DNA from: Saprospiraceae bacterium
Lineage (GTDB): Bacteria > Bacteroidota > Bacteroidia > Chitinophagales > Saprospiraceae
DNA: 62,386 bases
NCBI GenBank assembly: GCA_013214355.1
Contig: JABSSL010000044.1
Location: 1-62,386, forward strand
Reading direction: 5' to 3'
Positions 1-8,969 of the stretch are shown here, piece by piece. A program made the position numbers and the translations under genes. The notes under the pieces were generated by a model. That model was not told where the DNA came from. It saw only the letters and a program-made list of their open reading frames with translations, and searched no databases. Every line of letters starts with the position of its first letter. Positions within the stretch are counted from its first letter, which is position 1.

Positions 1-3000
1 AAGATCCACTCTCAGGAGCCCGTCGCCGTCTATATCAATGGACAATTGGCAGCGAACAGTCAGGATACGATTTCTATCGTCAATTTGATTGCGGATTCCT
101 TGCAACATGACAGATTAGTGAATGCCATAAAAGAGAAAAATAGGCTCCATCGATACCGACTTAGACCCTTAAATGAAGCCTATATCTACTTGTTTAGACG
201 GCATGAAATGGGGCATTTAGCTTATGAGATGGATGATCTAAATCAACTTGTAGAGGAAAAAGAACGAGAGATTAGTCGCTTGTTTGTTGAACGTACTTAT
301 GATGTCGAAATAGAATTAATCCAACCTTGGAAATCTCCCAAAGATTACCCTGAAGATGAAGTGCCGACTTTTGTTCCCGATCCAGACATCCAGGCTGAGT
401 TGGCTGCCTTTCATATCGCTGACGGCTATGAAATCAGCCTCTTTGCCTCCGATCCCATGATTGCCAACCCCATCAGCATCAATTGGGATACCAAGGGACG
501 GGCATGGGTGGCCACCAGTAGCACCTACCCGCATATCGTACCTGGTCGCGAGCCTAATGACAAGATTATCATCTTAGAGGATACCGACCAGGACGGTGTA
601 GCAGATAAGCATACTGTCTTTGCGGAAAACCTATTGATTCCGCATTCGGTGATGCCGGTTCCAGGAGGAGCCTATGTTACGGCTACCACGCAGCTGCTAT
701 TCTTGGCGGATACGGATGGAGATGATGTGGCGGACGAGCGCCGAGTAGTGTATGATGGCTTTGGTAATGCCGATGTACATCACATGATCCATGGCCTGCG
801 CTGGGCGCCATGGGGTGATCTGTACTTTACCCAATCCATTTACATCAATTCCTTCGTGGACACCCCGTACGGCCCAAGAGTGCTGAATGGCTCCGGCACC
901 TGGACTTTTCGACCTGAAAGCGAGCGTCTGGACGTCTTTACCCGAGGCTTAATCAACCCCTGGGGCCAAGCCTTTGATCAATGGGGTCAAGCCTTTGCTA
1001 CGGATGGCGCAGGCTCTTCGGGGATTAATTACATCTTTCCAGAGTCCGCGCATGCCACGGCCGTCGGCGCGCCGCGGGTGCTGCCAGGCCTCAATCGCAA
1101 TACGCCCAAGAATACGGGAGCCGAAGTCATCTACAGCCGCCATTTCCCTACGGATTGGCAAGGGAGTATCATCACCAATGACTTTCGAGCCAATCGAACT
1201 GTGCGTTACCAACTGAAGACGGACGAAAGTGGGTATACTTCAGAAGAGGTGCAGACGGTGCTGCGGTCAGACCATCGATCTTATCGCCCGATTGATACCA
1301 AGATTGGGCCAGATGGTGCCTTATACATTGTCGACTGGTATAATCCCATTATTGATCATGGAGAAGTGGATTTTCATCATCCGATCCGAGATAAGAAGCA
1401 TGGCCGGGTGTGGAGGTTGACCAAAAAAGGCAGCCCGCTTTTACCCACCATCAATATGCAGGAACTGCCCCCAACGGCCCTCCTCAACTACTTGAAATCA
1501 CCAGAACAATTTACCAGACTACAAGCCAACCGAGCCTACGTGGAACGGAAGGGAAGCCCTGACCTGGTAATGGATTGGATAAAGAGACTTCCTGCTAATT
1601 CAGCTGCGGCCTGCCATCGCCTAGAAGGCCTCTGGTTGTTGGCTGCTTTGAATCACTATGATGAGCCCTTGTTGCGGGCATCCTTGCAAGCTTCGAATCC
1701 AAGCGAAAGAGCGGCTACTGTTCGTTTGTTGGGGCATTATCATCGGCAAGCGGACTACTTACCGATGTTAACAAAACTAATTGAGGATGACCATCCACAG
1801 GTGCGCCTAGAGGCACTACACGCCTTACGCGAAATGGGTGGAGATTCTGCCCCAGCATTGGCGATGCAGGTGTTGAATAAACCAATGGATGAAAATCTTG
1901 AATTTGCTTTACAATTAACGATTAATACCTTGAAAGAAGCCTGGCTTCCTGCTATGGCACAAGGTCAGCAATTGTTTGATGGAGATAAGGATCAACAGAT
2001 GTATGCACTTACGGCAATTGAAGATCCGCGAGTGGTTTCACCCATCCTGCAGTTATTGGCGCAGCCGAGTCTGGATAGTAATTTGACGAAAAAGGCCTGG
2101 CTACTGCTGGCCAAGATTGGCGATGCTGATGCCAGAGCTAAAGTGTTACAAAAAGCAGCAACAGAAACCAATGTTCGATTGCTTAGGGCTTTGGCCAATG
2201 CACCGGCGGCTAATGACGCAGTACCGGATAATTTGGGCATCTTGGAATCACTCTTAAAGAATGAAAATCAGAGAACTAGATTGGCGGGTCTACAACTGGC
2301 GAGAAGATGGAAGGCGAACCAATATGCTGATCTCGTTTCAAATGCGGTTCAGAAAGCAGAGGAGGTGGACGAAAAGGTGGCCGCTTGCCGTGCTTTGATC
2401 GCCATGGAACAACTTCCTCAAGTTCAAGAATGGGCGCAGTCGGCCACTGATCCGGAGGTACGAACAGCGGCTAGTGCCGTCTGGGTAGAGGAGGATACTG
2501 AGGGGGCTGTGGACAATGCCGTACGTTGGTTACAGGAGTTGGAAGAACCGGATTTGGCTGAATTAATGTTCGTCACCTTCCGAAGGCAAGATGATGGCCC
2601 AGCCGTTTTACAGCAAGCTCTATCTGGGAAAACGATTCCAGAGGCCAATGCAAGCGCAGGACTGAAGGTGGTACAGACTTCTGGACTTAATCTATTCGAT
2701 TTAGAAGAAACGGTTCGGGAAGCAGGTGGGATTAAAGCCATTGGCTTGGAATTGTCGAAGGCCGATAAGGAGCAATTGATTGCCGAGGCTCTTGAAGTGG
2801 AGAACCCATATCGGGGGCGGGCCATTTATCGACAACAGGAACTACTTTGTGCCAGCTGTCACAAGATCAATGGCAGCGGCGGATTAATTGGACCGGATTT
2901 GAGTACGGTCGGATCTTACATGACGCCCAATTCTATCTTGGAATCCATTTTGAACCCCAATGCGGATATCAAGCAAGGCTATGAGACCGTGCAATTGACT

Positions 3001-3225
3001 CGGACCAATGGCGAAATCGTCAGCGGTTTATTGCATCGTAAAACGAACAATTCTACACTCATTCGCCAAACCAATAACGAGATCATCGAAATTCCTGCAG
3101 AAGAAATAGCGAAGCTCGATGTTAGCTCCGTCTCACTCATGCCTCCGGGCTTGACACAGGGACTGCATAGAGATGAATTGAAGGATTTGATTGCCTATTT
3201 GATCAATCTAGGCGTGGAGCGTTGA
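1..3225 (+). CDS. PVC-type membrane-bound dehydrogenase with HEAT repeats and C-terminal cytochrome c domain (5' partial)
   Basis: The frame is already open at base 1, so the true start lies outside the window; a TTG at 46 is only an internal codon. After about 120 residues of charged helical sequence comes a six-bladed propeller dehydrogenase-like domain (roughly residues 125-470 counted from the TTG), with calcium-loop-like motifs DTDQDGVAD and DTDGDDVAD. A helical, alanine- and leucine-rich HEAT-like region fills about 480-860. A c-type cytochrome domain closes the protein, with the haem motif CASCH at bases 2848-2862 and a likely distal ligand in the LMPPGLT segment. This order is the TIGR02604/TIGR02603 architecture common in Planctomycetes and Bacteroidota, thought to oxidise sugars or alcohols in the periplasm; the substrate is unknown. 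The helical N-terminal stretch before the propeller is not usual and could belong to a further fused domain. Convergent with the next gene, 24 bp away. Confidence 0.85.
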   Translation, partial: KIHSQEPVAVYINGQLAANSQDTISIVNLIADSLQHDRLVNAIKEKNRLHRYRLRPLNEAYIYLFRRHEMGHLAYEMDDLNQLVEEKEREISRLFVERTYDVEIELIQPWKSPKDYPEDEVPTFVPDPDIQAELAAFHIADGYEISLFASDPMIANPISINWDTKGRAWVATSSTYPHIVPGREPNDKIIILEDTDQDGVADKHTVFAENLLIPHSVMPVPGGAYVTATTQLLFLADTDGDDVADERRVVYDGFGNADVHHMIHGLRWAPWGDLYFTQSIYINSFVDTPYGPRVLNGSGTWTFRPESERLDVFTRGLINPWGQAFDQWGQAFATDGAGSSGINYIFPESAHATAVGAPRVLPGLNRNTPKNTGAEVIYSRHFPTDWQGSIITNDFRANRTVRYQLKTDESGYTSEEVQTVLRSDHRSYRPIDTKIGPDGALYIVDWYNPIIDHGEVDFHHPIRDKKHGRVWRLTKKGSPLLPTINMQELPPTALLNYLKSPEQFTRLQANRAYVERKGSPDLVMDWIKRLPANSAAACHRLEGLWLLAALNHYDEPLLRASLQASNPSERAATVRLLGHYHRQADYLPMLTKLIEDDHPQVRLEALHALREMGGDSAPALAMQVLNKPMDENLEFALQLTINTLKEAWLPAMAQGQQLFDGDKDQQMYALTAIEDPRVVSPILQLLAQPSLDSNLTKKAWLLLAKIGDADARAKVLQKAATETNVRLLRALANAPAANDAVPDNLGILESLLKNENQRTRLAGLQLARRWKANQYADLVSNAVQKAEEVDEKVAACRALIAMEQLPQVQEWAQSATDPEVRTAASAVWVEEDTEGAVDNAVRWLQELEEPDLAELMFVTFRRQDDGPAVLQQALSGKTIPEANASAGLKVVQTSGLNLFDLEETVREAGGIKAIGLELSKADKEQLIAEALEVENPYRGRAIYRQQELLCASCHKINGSGGLIGPDLSTVGSYMTPNSILESILNPNADIKQGYETVQLTRTNGEIVSGLLHRKTNNSTLIRQTNNEIIEIPAEEIAKLDVSSVSLMPPGLTQGLHRDELKDLIAYLINLGVER

Positions 3226-3249
3226 AAAAGTGGGAGTTAAAGGCAGGTA

Positions 3250-4596
3250 TCATTTGAACCAATACCGCAGATTGTGCAGCCAAGAAAAATACTTAGCCGG
3301 CAAGGGGTGAAGGTCGGGGAAATGTTTGTCCACTAAATGGATAGCCGTCGAGACACTAGCTTCGGTGAATTCAAATTGATTGATGGCGCCAACGTATAGG
3401 GTGCGGTTTTCGCCTTGTGCCGCAAGGAGCGCTTCATATCCATTAAAGCTGGAGAAATGGGGGAAGTAATTATTCCAGATTCGAGTTTTATGGATTTCCT
3501 CTAATTCAATTCCTAGTAGCGCCAAATCCCGTTCTACAATAGCCTCCACGGAATAGGCGTCGCTATTCTTTTCAATACTCAGATAGCAGACGACTAGAGG
3601 CACATTTTCATAGGGGGCAGCAATCATTCGGATTCTAGATTGCTGCCGCAGATTCGGTTCCACCAATAACTTGGCGTCAATAGGCTTGCTCAAGCGGCAC
3701 AGCACATTCGCGTAGGGAGCAAATTGCAGATCATCGAAGAAGGCCCTTTCTGCTGTACTGGGATCGGCTAGAATGGAAACGAGCTGTGGATTAGACAGAA
3801 TAAGGTAATCGAAATACGCTTTCCCCGAACGAGACTCGATCTCTACTCCCTCCGAATTACGCCGAATAGCTGTTACGGCATCATTTAGTTGGATGTCTAG
3901 ATCATAATGTGCTGCTAATTCCGAGACTAGCTGACCATAGCCATGACTGAAGGTTTTTACAAATTGAGACTTTCCCTTGAGAATTGTGATAAATAGCCCA
4001 ATGAGGCCCAAAACATCTACTTCTCCCATTACATACCATGTCGGTAAATCTTCCGGTGTTTTGTAACCCCAGGCGGCTACTGGCAAATCAAACCAGGGCA
4101 GGATATCACTCAATCCTCTTTCGTGGCAATATTGGGCAAATGGAAGCCGATAGAGGTAGGGTATTTTCGCTCTGTAGCCGGTTTTCGTAACGTAGTTTTT
4201 ATGAAATGACCGTACTTGAAAGAGGTAGGTTAGGAATTGATGGATTAGATCTAACTTTCTTCCACCCCGCCAGTAATAATCTCGAAGACTGCTTACTAGC
4301 CCGTTTTCATCAATGATTTGGTAAGGATTAGGAATACTCATGGGCATATCGACTTCCTTGGCGAGACTTAGCACTTTTTGGAAGCTAAGAGCTACCACCG
4401 TTGCGCCCATGTCTATTGGATAGACCTGATCACCGTAGTTCAAATCGTGCGTCAAACATTTTCCACCCACTTGGGCTTCGCGTTCAAATATTTTGACCCG
4501 ATAGCCTTTTTCCTGCAAGTGGATGGCAGCTGCTATCCCACTCAGGCCGGCTCCAATAATACCCACGGATTGCTTTCGATGTAGACTATAAGCCAT
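3250..4596 (-). CDS. FAD-dependent oxidoreductase, polyunsaturated fatty acid isomerase-like
   Basis: A 448-residue flavoprotein of the amine-oxidase/PAI fold. The N-terminus has the dinucleotide motif GAGLSG (residues 15-20), the ribose-binding acidic end of strand two (IFERE), and the GGKC motif (44-47). The C-terminal segment YFPHFSSFNGYEALL followed by NRTLYVGAINQFEF resembles, from memory, the matching segment of the Propionibacterium acnes linoleate isomerase PAI (YFPHVSS ... GRRNTFYAGEIMSFGNF). PAI moves a double bond in linoleate to give conjugated linoleic acid using bound FAD. I infer an unsaturated fatty acid or related lipid as substrate, but other flavin oxidoreductases share the fold. 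It is the second gene of a pair, 16 bp after a paralogue, and lies near a patatin phospholipase. ATG start; no signal peptide, so cytoplasmic or peripheral to the membrane. Confidence 0.75.
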   Translation of the reverse strand: MAYSLHRKQSVGIIGAGLSGIAAAIHLQEKGYRVKIFEREAQVGGKCLTHDLNYGDQVYPIDMGATVVALSFQKVLSLAKEVDMPMSIPNPYQIIDENGLVSSLRDYYWRGGRKLDLIHQFLTYLFQVRSFHKNYVTKTGYRAKIPYLYRLPFAQYCHERGLSDILPWFDLPVAAWGYKTPEDLPTWYVMGEVDVLGLIGLFITILKGKSQFVKTFSHGYGQLVSELAAHYDLDIQLNDAVTAIRRNSEGVEIESRSGKAYFDYLILSNPQLVSILADPSTAERAFFDDLQFAPYANVLCRLSKPIDAKLLVEPNLRQQSRIRMIAAPYENVPLVVCYLSIEKNSDAYSVEAIVERDLALLGIELEEIHKTRIWNNYFPHFSSFNGYEALLAAQGENRTLYVGAINQFEFTEASVSTAIHLVDKHFPDLHPLPAKYFSWLHNLRYWFK

Positions 4597-4612
4597 GAAA
4601 TCCTGTCGTTTC

Positions 4613-5926
4613 CTACAGTAACCGCAACCAGCTTAATAGGGCCCGAATTAAATAATTCAGTGCTGAAAAGAGAGACTTTGGCTGGTTCCGGAAATGAAGT
4701 TTATTAATGAGTCTGCTATTGTGTTCATAAATCGAGCTGATATCCCAGTGTGACACCAAACCGCCCGTATACCATATTTTTTGATGTCCTTGCAAGCTCT
4801 CCAAGTGTTGCGGCAAACCGCGACGTACGGCCTCACTGGAAAACCGCAGATTATAACGGAAAAATTCAAAGAAGTGAAGTCGCTTAATTGTCAAACCGCA
4901 TTCTTCAATCAATTGATCCTCAATTTTGTCTTGGGGTTCGTCTTTGCTGAGGTCTTCCGTTTTGTACCCCACTGCCCAGTAAAGATAATCTCCTGAATTT
5001 GTCCGGCCTCCGGTGCGAATCACCAGTGCTTTGTTTTTTTGCTTTGTACGAATATATTCATCCAGGTAGGCACGGTCGGCGAAAGGCGGCACAACATCTG
5101 AGGTAAATAAATAGGAGAAAATGTAGGATTCATCAATGGATTCCTCGTTGAAGAGATAACGATGGGGAAATTGAATTCGGTCCAAAGGACAAGCGATAAT
5201 CACTTCATCAAAGACCAATCTATTTTCCTCCTCATCGATTAACTCAACCTTGCCCAGACTTGGCCGTACGGATTTGATGATCTTTTCTGTACAATGGAAC
5301 TGCTCAATAATTGCTGTGAAAAGCGTCTCGTACCCTTCTGAAATGGTAGCCACTCCCAATTTATACTTAGAAAGTAAGGGCGTGAGGAATAGCCTTGGCC
5401 GGAACCAACGCATGGCGTGATAGGCGTTGACTTCATCGAGAAAACCATATCCTTGTGCAATTCCGCCCGGACCCATCGCGAATGATTTCGCCAGCGTAGA
5501 TAACCCTCGACGCTTCAGAAAGGCCTCCATCGAGTTACTATAAGCTTTCTGCCATCTGGTGCGATGAAGTACTAACCAACCCAAAAAGAAAAACAGATAG
5601 TAAAGGATGTTTAGATAGATTTCAACGACCTGACTCGTACTCTTCTTAATAGGGCGTAAGCGGCGATCTACAATATCGGCAGGGGTGTCAATGTAATTAA
5701 CGCTGAGGCCCATCCGTTGAACCAATGGTATTACCGTACGCTGATATCCAAAATGCAATAAGCAAGCCGCCACATCGAACGCGATGCCGTCTACCTGCAT
5801 GGTTTTTAACTGCGCTTCCGAAAATTTTCCGAAAATAGTAACATTACGATATCCTCTTTTCTTGAGTTCCAGTGCCGCGGTGAGACCGGCAGGGCCAGCG
5901 CCAATAATGGCTATTCGACGATCCAT
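4613..5926 (-). CDS. FAD-dependent oxidoreductase, divergent paralogue of the downstream PAI-like flavoprotein
   Basis: About 437 residues starting at the ATG for MDRRIAIIG; a TTG one codon earlier is less likely. The FAD-binding motif GAGPAG is intact, but the acidic residue expected after the second strand is glycine (TIFGKF), and the GGKC motif of the downstream paralogue is absent (KFSEAQLKTMQVDG). The middle part shares the pattern SMEAFLKRRGL...AQGYGFLDEVNAYHAMRW with the family, and a hydrophobic helix near residues 115-140 (YLNILYYLFFFLGWLVL) may dip into the membrane. The C-terminal FAD contact region (WYTGGLVSHWDISSIYEHN) remains. It is the promoter-proximal gene of a two-gene operon and is divergent from the patatin gene. 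It may bind FAD weakly, or form a heteromer with its neighbour. Family call firm, activity unknown. Confidence 0.7.
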   Translation of the reverse strand: MDRRIAIIGAGPAGLTAALELKKRGYRNVTIFGKFSEAQLKTMQVDGIAFDVAACLLHFGYQRTVIPLVQRMGLSVNYIDTPADIVDRRLRPIKKSTSQVVEIYLNILYYLFFFLGWLVLHRTRWQKAYSNSMEAFLKRRGLSTLAKSFAMGPGGIAQGYGFLDEVNAYHAMRWFRPRLFLTPLLSKYKLGVATISEGYETLFTAIIEQFHCTEKIIKSVRPSLGKVELIDEEENRLVFDEVIIACPLDRIQFPHRYLFNEESIDESYIFSYLFTSDVVPPFADRAYLDEYIRTKQKNKALVIRTGGRTNSGDYLYWAVGYKTEDLSKDEPQDKIEDQLIEECGLTIKRLHFFEFFRYNLRFSSEAVRRGLPQHLESLQGHQKIWYTGGLVSHWDISSIYEHNSRLINKLHFRNQPKSLFSALNYLIRALLSWLRLL

Positions 5927-6044
5927 CAAAAAAGAATTTGAGGCTTGAGGTCTAAATATGCTTTAAATGTAAAAAAGATTTCCTGAATAAGTCTCCGATT
6001 CCCGAACTTTGGCTGACCAAGGATTTCTACAGTGAGCTACTGAC

Positions 6045-6926
6045 ATGCAAGACTCAAAGAATTTACATTTACCTCGAATCAGCGTAGTGCTGGGAAGTGG
6101 CGGGCTTAGACCCATTGCTTCCATTGCTTTATTTGATTTTCTCTTGCAGGAGAATATCGCCATTGATCTCTTGTTGGGGTGCAGTGGAGGAAGCATCTTT
6201 GCTTCCATGTACAATATGGGCTATCAGCCTGATGAAATGAAAAAGATTACCAAAGAATTTTTGGTAGCAGAAGGGTTTTCAAATTTTGATTATCGAGCCC
6301 TCTTGAGTATTGCCAAAATGCCAGGAGGAAGATTTGATTTATCTCGAGGCTTGTTGAAAAATGATCAGGCCCTGGAAACCTGCCAAGCTGTTTTTAAGGA
6401 TAAGCGACTGGAGGATTTGCCGATTGAGATGAAGCTTCAGACTACCGATATCCAAACTGGTGAGGGTTTCTTATTGGAAAAGGGGTCACTAGCCGAGGCG
6501 GTTTATGCCTCTGCTGCGATGTATCCCTTATTAGCGCCGATTTATATGGAGGACAGATGGTTGGTAGACGGAGCCTTTTCGGAACCGCTGCCCATCACTG
6601 AGGCGATTGTGGGCAAAACGGATATCATCATTGCCATGATCTTTAACGAACAGATCATGCCGAATCCCAGAAACTTTCTGGATGGTTTTTACAACATCAA
6701 TCGAATCTACACCGAAGCCCTTACCAAAAGTCAATTGGCTATGGCCGTGAACTTGCATCACTATGAGATCATTATCATAAGTCCAGCATTCACTAAGCCG
6801 TTTTCTTATGCGGATCCTTCCAATATTGATGAGCTGATTGAGATCGGAAGGGAGGCTGTTTTAGAACAGAAAGATGAGATATTGGCGGCTATTCAGAGCT
6901 ATAGCAACAATACTCCAACAAATTGA
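6045..6926 (+). CDS. Patatin-like phospholipase
   Basis: A 293-residue patatin-fold lipid acyl hydrolase. The glycine-rich oxyanion loop (GSGGLRP, residues 17-23), the nucleophile elbow GCSGG with Ser47, and the catalytic Asp in DGAFSE (Asp175) form the usual Ser-Asp dyad. There is no signal peptide, so it probably acts on the cytoplasmic side of the membrane, cleaving acyl chains from phospholipids or other lipids. It is transcribed away from the two isomerase-like flavoproteins, sharing the intergenic region 5927-6044, which suggests that released unsaturated fatty acids could be their substrates (inference). The length is typical of RssA/YchK-like bacterial patatins. ATG start chosen because it directly precedes the family's first beta strand. 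Confidence 0.85.
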   Translation: MQDSKNLHLPRISVVLGSGGLRPIASIALFDFLLQENIAIDLLLGCSGGSIFASMYNMGYQPDEMKKITKEFLVAEGFSNFDYRALLSIAKMPGGRFDLSRGLLKNDQALETCQAVFKDKRLEDLPIEMKLQTTDIQTGEGFLLEKGSLAEAVYASAAMYPLLAPIYMEDRWLVDGAFSEPLPITEAIVGKTDIIIAMIFNEQIMPNPRNFLDGFYNINRIYTEALTKSQLAMAVNLHHYEIIIISPAFTKPFSYADPSNIDELIEIGREAVLEQKDEILAAIQSYSNNTPTN

Positions 6927-6988
6927 AACAATGCTCCACCAGCTGTATTCCCGTAGTGGCTAGTTTTGTATAAAACAAGACACCACCC

Positions 6989-7333
6989 ATGGAAATCCGC
7001 AAAACTAAACTCAACCAGATCGTTACTTTAAACCTCAAAGGGAGATTAGATATCCACAACTATAACCAATTCCAACAACAGGTCAATGAGTTAGTTGCCA
7101 ATCAGGAAAATCAAATCCTGGTCGACTTCTCGGATTTGGAGAATATATCTACTGCGGGTCTTCGCAGCCTATTGTCTGCTGTGAATCATGTGAATAGCAG
7201 GAAAGGTACCTTGGTTTTGTGTTCCATGGAAAAAAAGGTTAAGCAATCTTTTGATAGGGTAGGTTTCACTCGTTTGTTTCGAATTTATGCGGGAAAAGAG
7301 GAGGCACTGACTCAGGCTTTCCGAAGAGCATAA
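6989..7333 (+). CDS. STAS-domain protein, anti-sigma factor antagonist-like
   Basis: A 114-residue single STAS domain like SpoIIAA/RsbV. The opening strand (KLNQIVTLNLKGRLD), the helix, and the conserved loop VDFSDLENISTAGLRSLL are all present. In partner-switching systems a Ser or Thr in this loop is phosphorylated by an anti-sigma kinase; here the residue just before the glycine is Ala56, leaving Ser54/Thr55 as candidates, a variant common in ISxAGLR-type STAS proteins. No HATPase kinase or PP2C phosphatase is encoded nearby, so the partners must lie elsewhere. It follows the patatin gene by 62 bp on the same strand and may be co-transcribed. The next gene is convergent. Confidence 0.85.
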   Translation: MEIRKTKLNQIVTLNLKGRLDIHNYNQFQQQVNELVANQENQILVDFSDLENISTAGLRSLLSAVNHVNSRKGTLVLCSMEKKVKQSFDRVGFTRLFRIYAGKEEALTQAFRRA

Positions 7334-7416
7334 ATCTCACCGCTTTCCATCTTATCTTTCTAAACTGGAGTTTTCTTCATTGTATCTTGCCAAAAGGACG
7401 ACCAAAACAGAGCTGG

Positions 7417-8871
7417 TCATTTAGGAAAGGCGGGAATCTTTCCCTCGTACTGCAGAAAACTCGATAAACGATCAGGCATGTTTTCATCGACACTCATGGG
7501 AACTACTACGATATAGTTTTGATAATATAGAGACACATCGTGCTGTGCGGTAAGATCATAAACTCCTTTTCGATCTAGCGGGCTCATCTGCCAGCGTTCT
7601 GTCTCAGCGGTTTCTGCAGAGGAAGGTTTTTCCAAGAAGAAAGGGGGCGCCTCAAATGTAATCGCTCGTTCTAGCACCTTGACACCTCTTAGTTGATCCA
7701 GGTCCTCAGGTATACTGATGGTAAGGTATTCTAACGGTTTTATTGACCCAATGATGGGCGATTGCACTAGCGCTGCAGTCCATTGGCAAATGCGAGCTAA
7801 GGGCTTTTGTTCGTCCCTGTCCTCATCAATCCCAGAAATGGCGATGGCCGGAATCTTAGCCAAAGCGGCCGTACGCGCAGCACCTATCGTGCCCGATCCA
7901 AACCATTCCACCCCGATATTCCCCCCGCCGTTGATGCCTGATACCACCAGATCAATCGTTTCTCCCCGTTCCTTGAAGAAGCCTAAGGCTCCGAAAAGGA
8001 CACAATCCCCCGGATAGCCCTCTACCTGATAGGTGTAGATCTGTCTAGTAGAATCCACTGCCAATGGCTTGACTTCGATGTATCCTTGCCTAGTGGTTTG
8101 GGTTATATTGGAAGTACCGCTTCGGTTTTGACTGCTTACAGCTATTAGAATCTTATTGGCAAATGGACTAAAGGCTTCGGCCAAACATTGGAGCCGGGCC
8201 ATATCTTCTAGACCATCATCATTCGTGATCAAGATGTTTTTAGGCAAAGCATTTGGAACAACTCCAGCTATTGCCTTTTCTAAATGGCCCGCTTCGAATA
8301 TGCCTTGCTCTGATTTTCCACTTCGATAATAAAGCGTCCCTGGGCCGTCTTGATGGCCATTTTTCCATTCTCCTTCATACTTCAGGAAAGGGGATTCTGG
8401 TGGATACCAATACACCCCATAACCAGATCGTATACCTTTCACATATTCTCCTGCATAATGATCACCATCATCGTTGTGAAAGTGTCCCTTGCCATGTATC
8501 GTACTGGCTACAAAATTCCCCTCATATAAATCCCCATCGGTCAAGAACTGTAAGCTAGCTTTTCCTTCCAGTTTCCCTTTTGTTAGAGAGCCTTTTACGG
8601 CAAGTATCTTTCGGTTCCGCTCCAGAATTTCTAGCTCCCCAAAACCATCCGCATAGCCGTCTATACAGTTGCCGGTCCAGTGGAAGCTTCGGTTTTGAAA
8701 ATTGTAATTTGTGAATACTTTACATTGTCCGTCTGTACTGGTCATCCAACCTGCGTCAGTCGTTTGCTGACTTTGAGTTTCTAAGTTCCAGAGGAGAAAG
8801 GCGATTGGCAAAGCTTGAAACACTAGTAGACCCGCAAACCATGGATTTCGTAACACCCGATTTTTTTTCAT
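7417..8871 (-). CDS. MORN-repeat / SurE-like 5'(3')-nucleotidase fusion protein
   Basis: A 484-residue protein. Residues 12-29 form a membrane anchor or uncleaved signal. Residues 60-200 hold five or six MORN-type repeats (YEGNFVASTIHGKGHF, YAGEYVKGIRSGYGVY, YEGEWKNGHQDGPGTL). Residues 211-480 are a SurE domain with the metal motif ITNDDG (Asp218/Asp219), NRSGTS (Ser251), and the SGINGGGNIG...SGTIGAA active-site loop. SurE enzymes remove phosphate from nucleoside monophosphates and are normally free cytosolic proteins of about 250 residues. Here the catalytic part is probably held outside the cytoplasmic membrane behind a MORN module, which in other proteins contacts membranes or partners. 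It could be a periplasmic or surface nucleotidase for phosphate or nucleoside scavenging (inference). Fusion within one continuous frame, with no frameshift. Confidence 0.8.
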   Translation of the reverse strand: MKKNRVLRNPWFAGLLVFQALPIAFLLWNLETQSQQTTDAGWMTSTDGQCKVFTNYNFQNRSFHWTGNCIDGYADGFGELEILERNRKILAVKGSLTKGKLEGKASLQFLTDGDLYEGNFVASTIHGKGHFHNDDGDHYAGEYVKGIRSGYGVYWYPPESPFLKYEGEWKNGHQDGPGTLYYRSGKSEQGIFEAGHLEKAIAGVVPNALPKNILITNDDGLEDMARLQCLAEAFSPFANKILIAVSSQNRSGTSNITQTTRQGYIEVKPLAVDSTRQIYTYQVEGYPGDCVLFGALGFFKERGETIDLVVSGINGGGNIGVEWFGSGTIGAARTAALAKIPAIAISGIDEDRDEQKPLARICQWTAALVQSPIIGSIKPLEYLTISIPEDLDQLRGVKVLERAITFEAPPFFLEKPSSAETAETERWQMSPLDRKGVYDLTAQHDVSLYYQNYIVVVPMSVDENMPDRLSSFLQYEGKIPAFPK

Positions 8872-8969
8872 AGATCAATTGCTTTCTGAACAGTTAGGTG
8901 AATCAAAAACTCGATCAATAATAGGGGCAAGACTGTTGTGCAGCAAGAACTTTGTGATGGATTGCTTAC

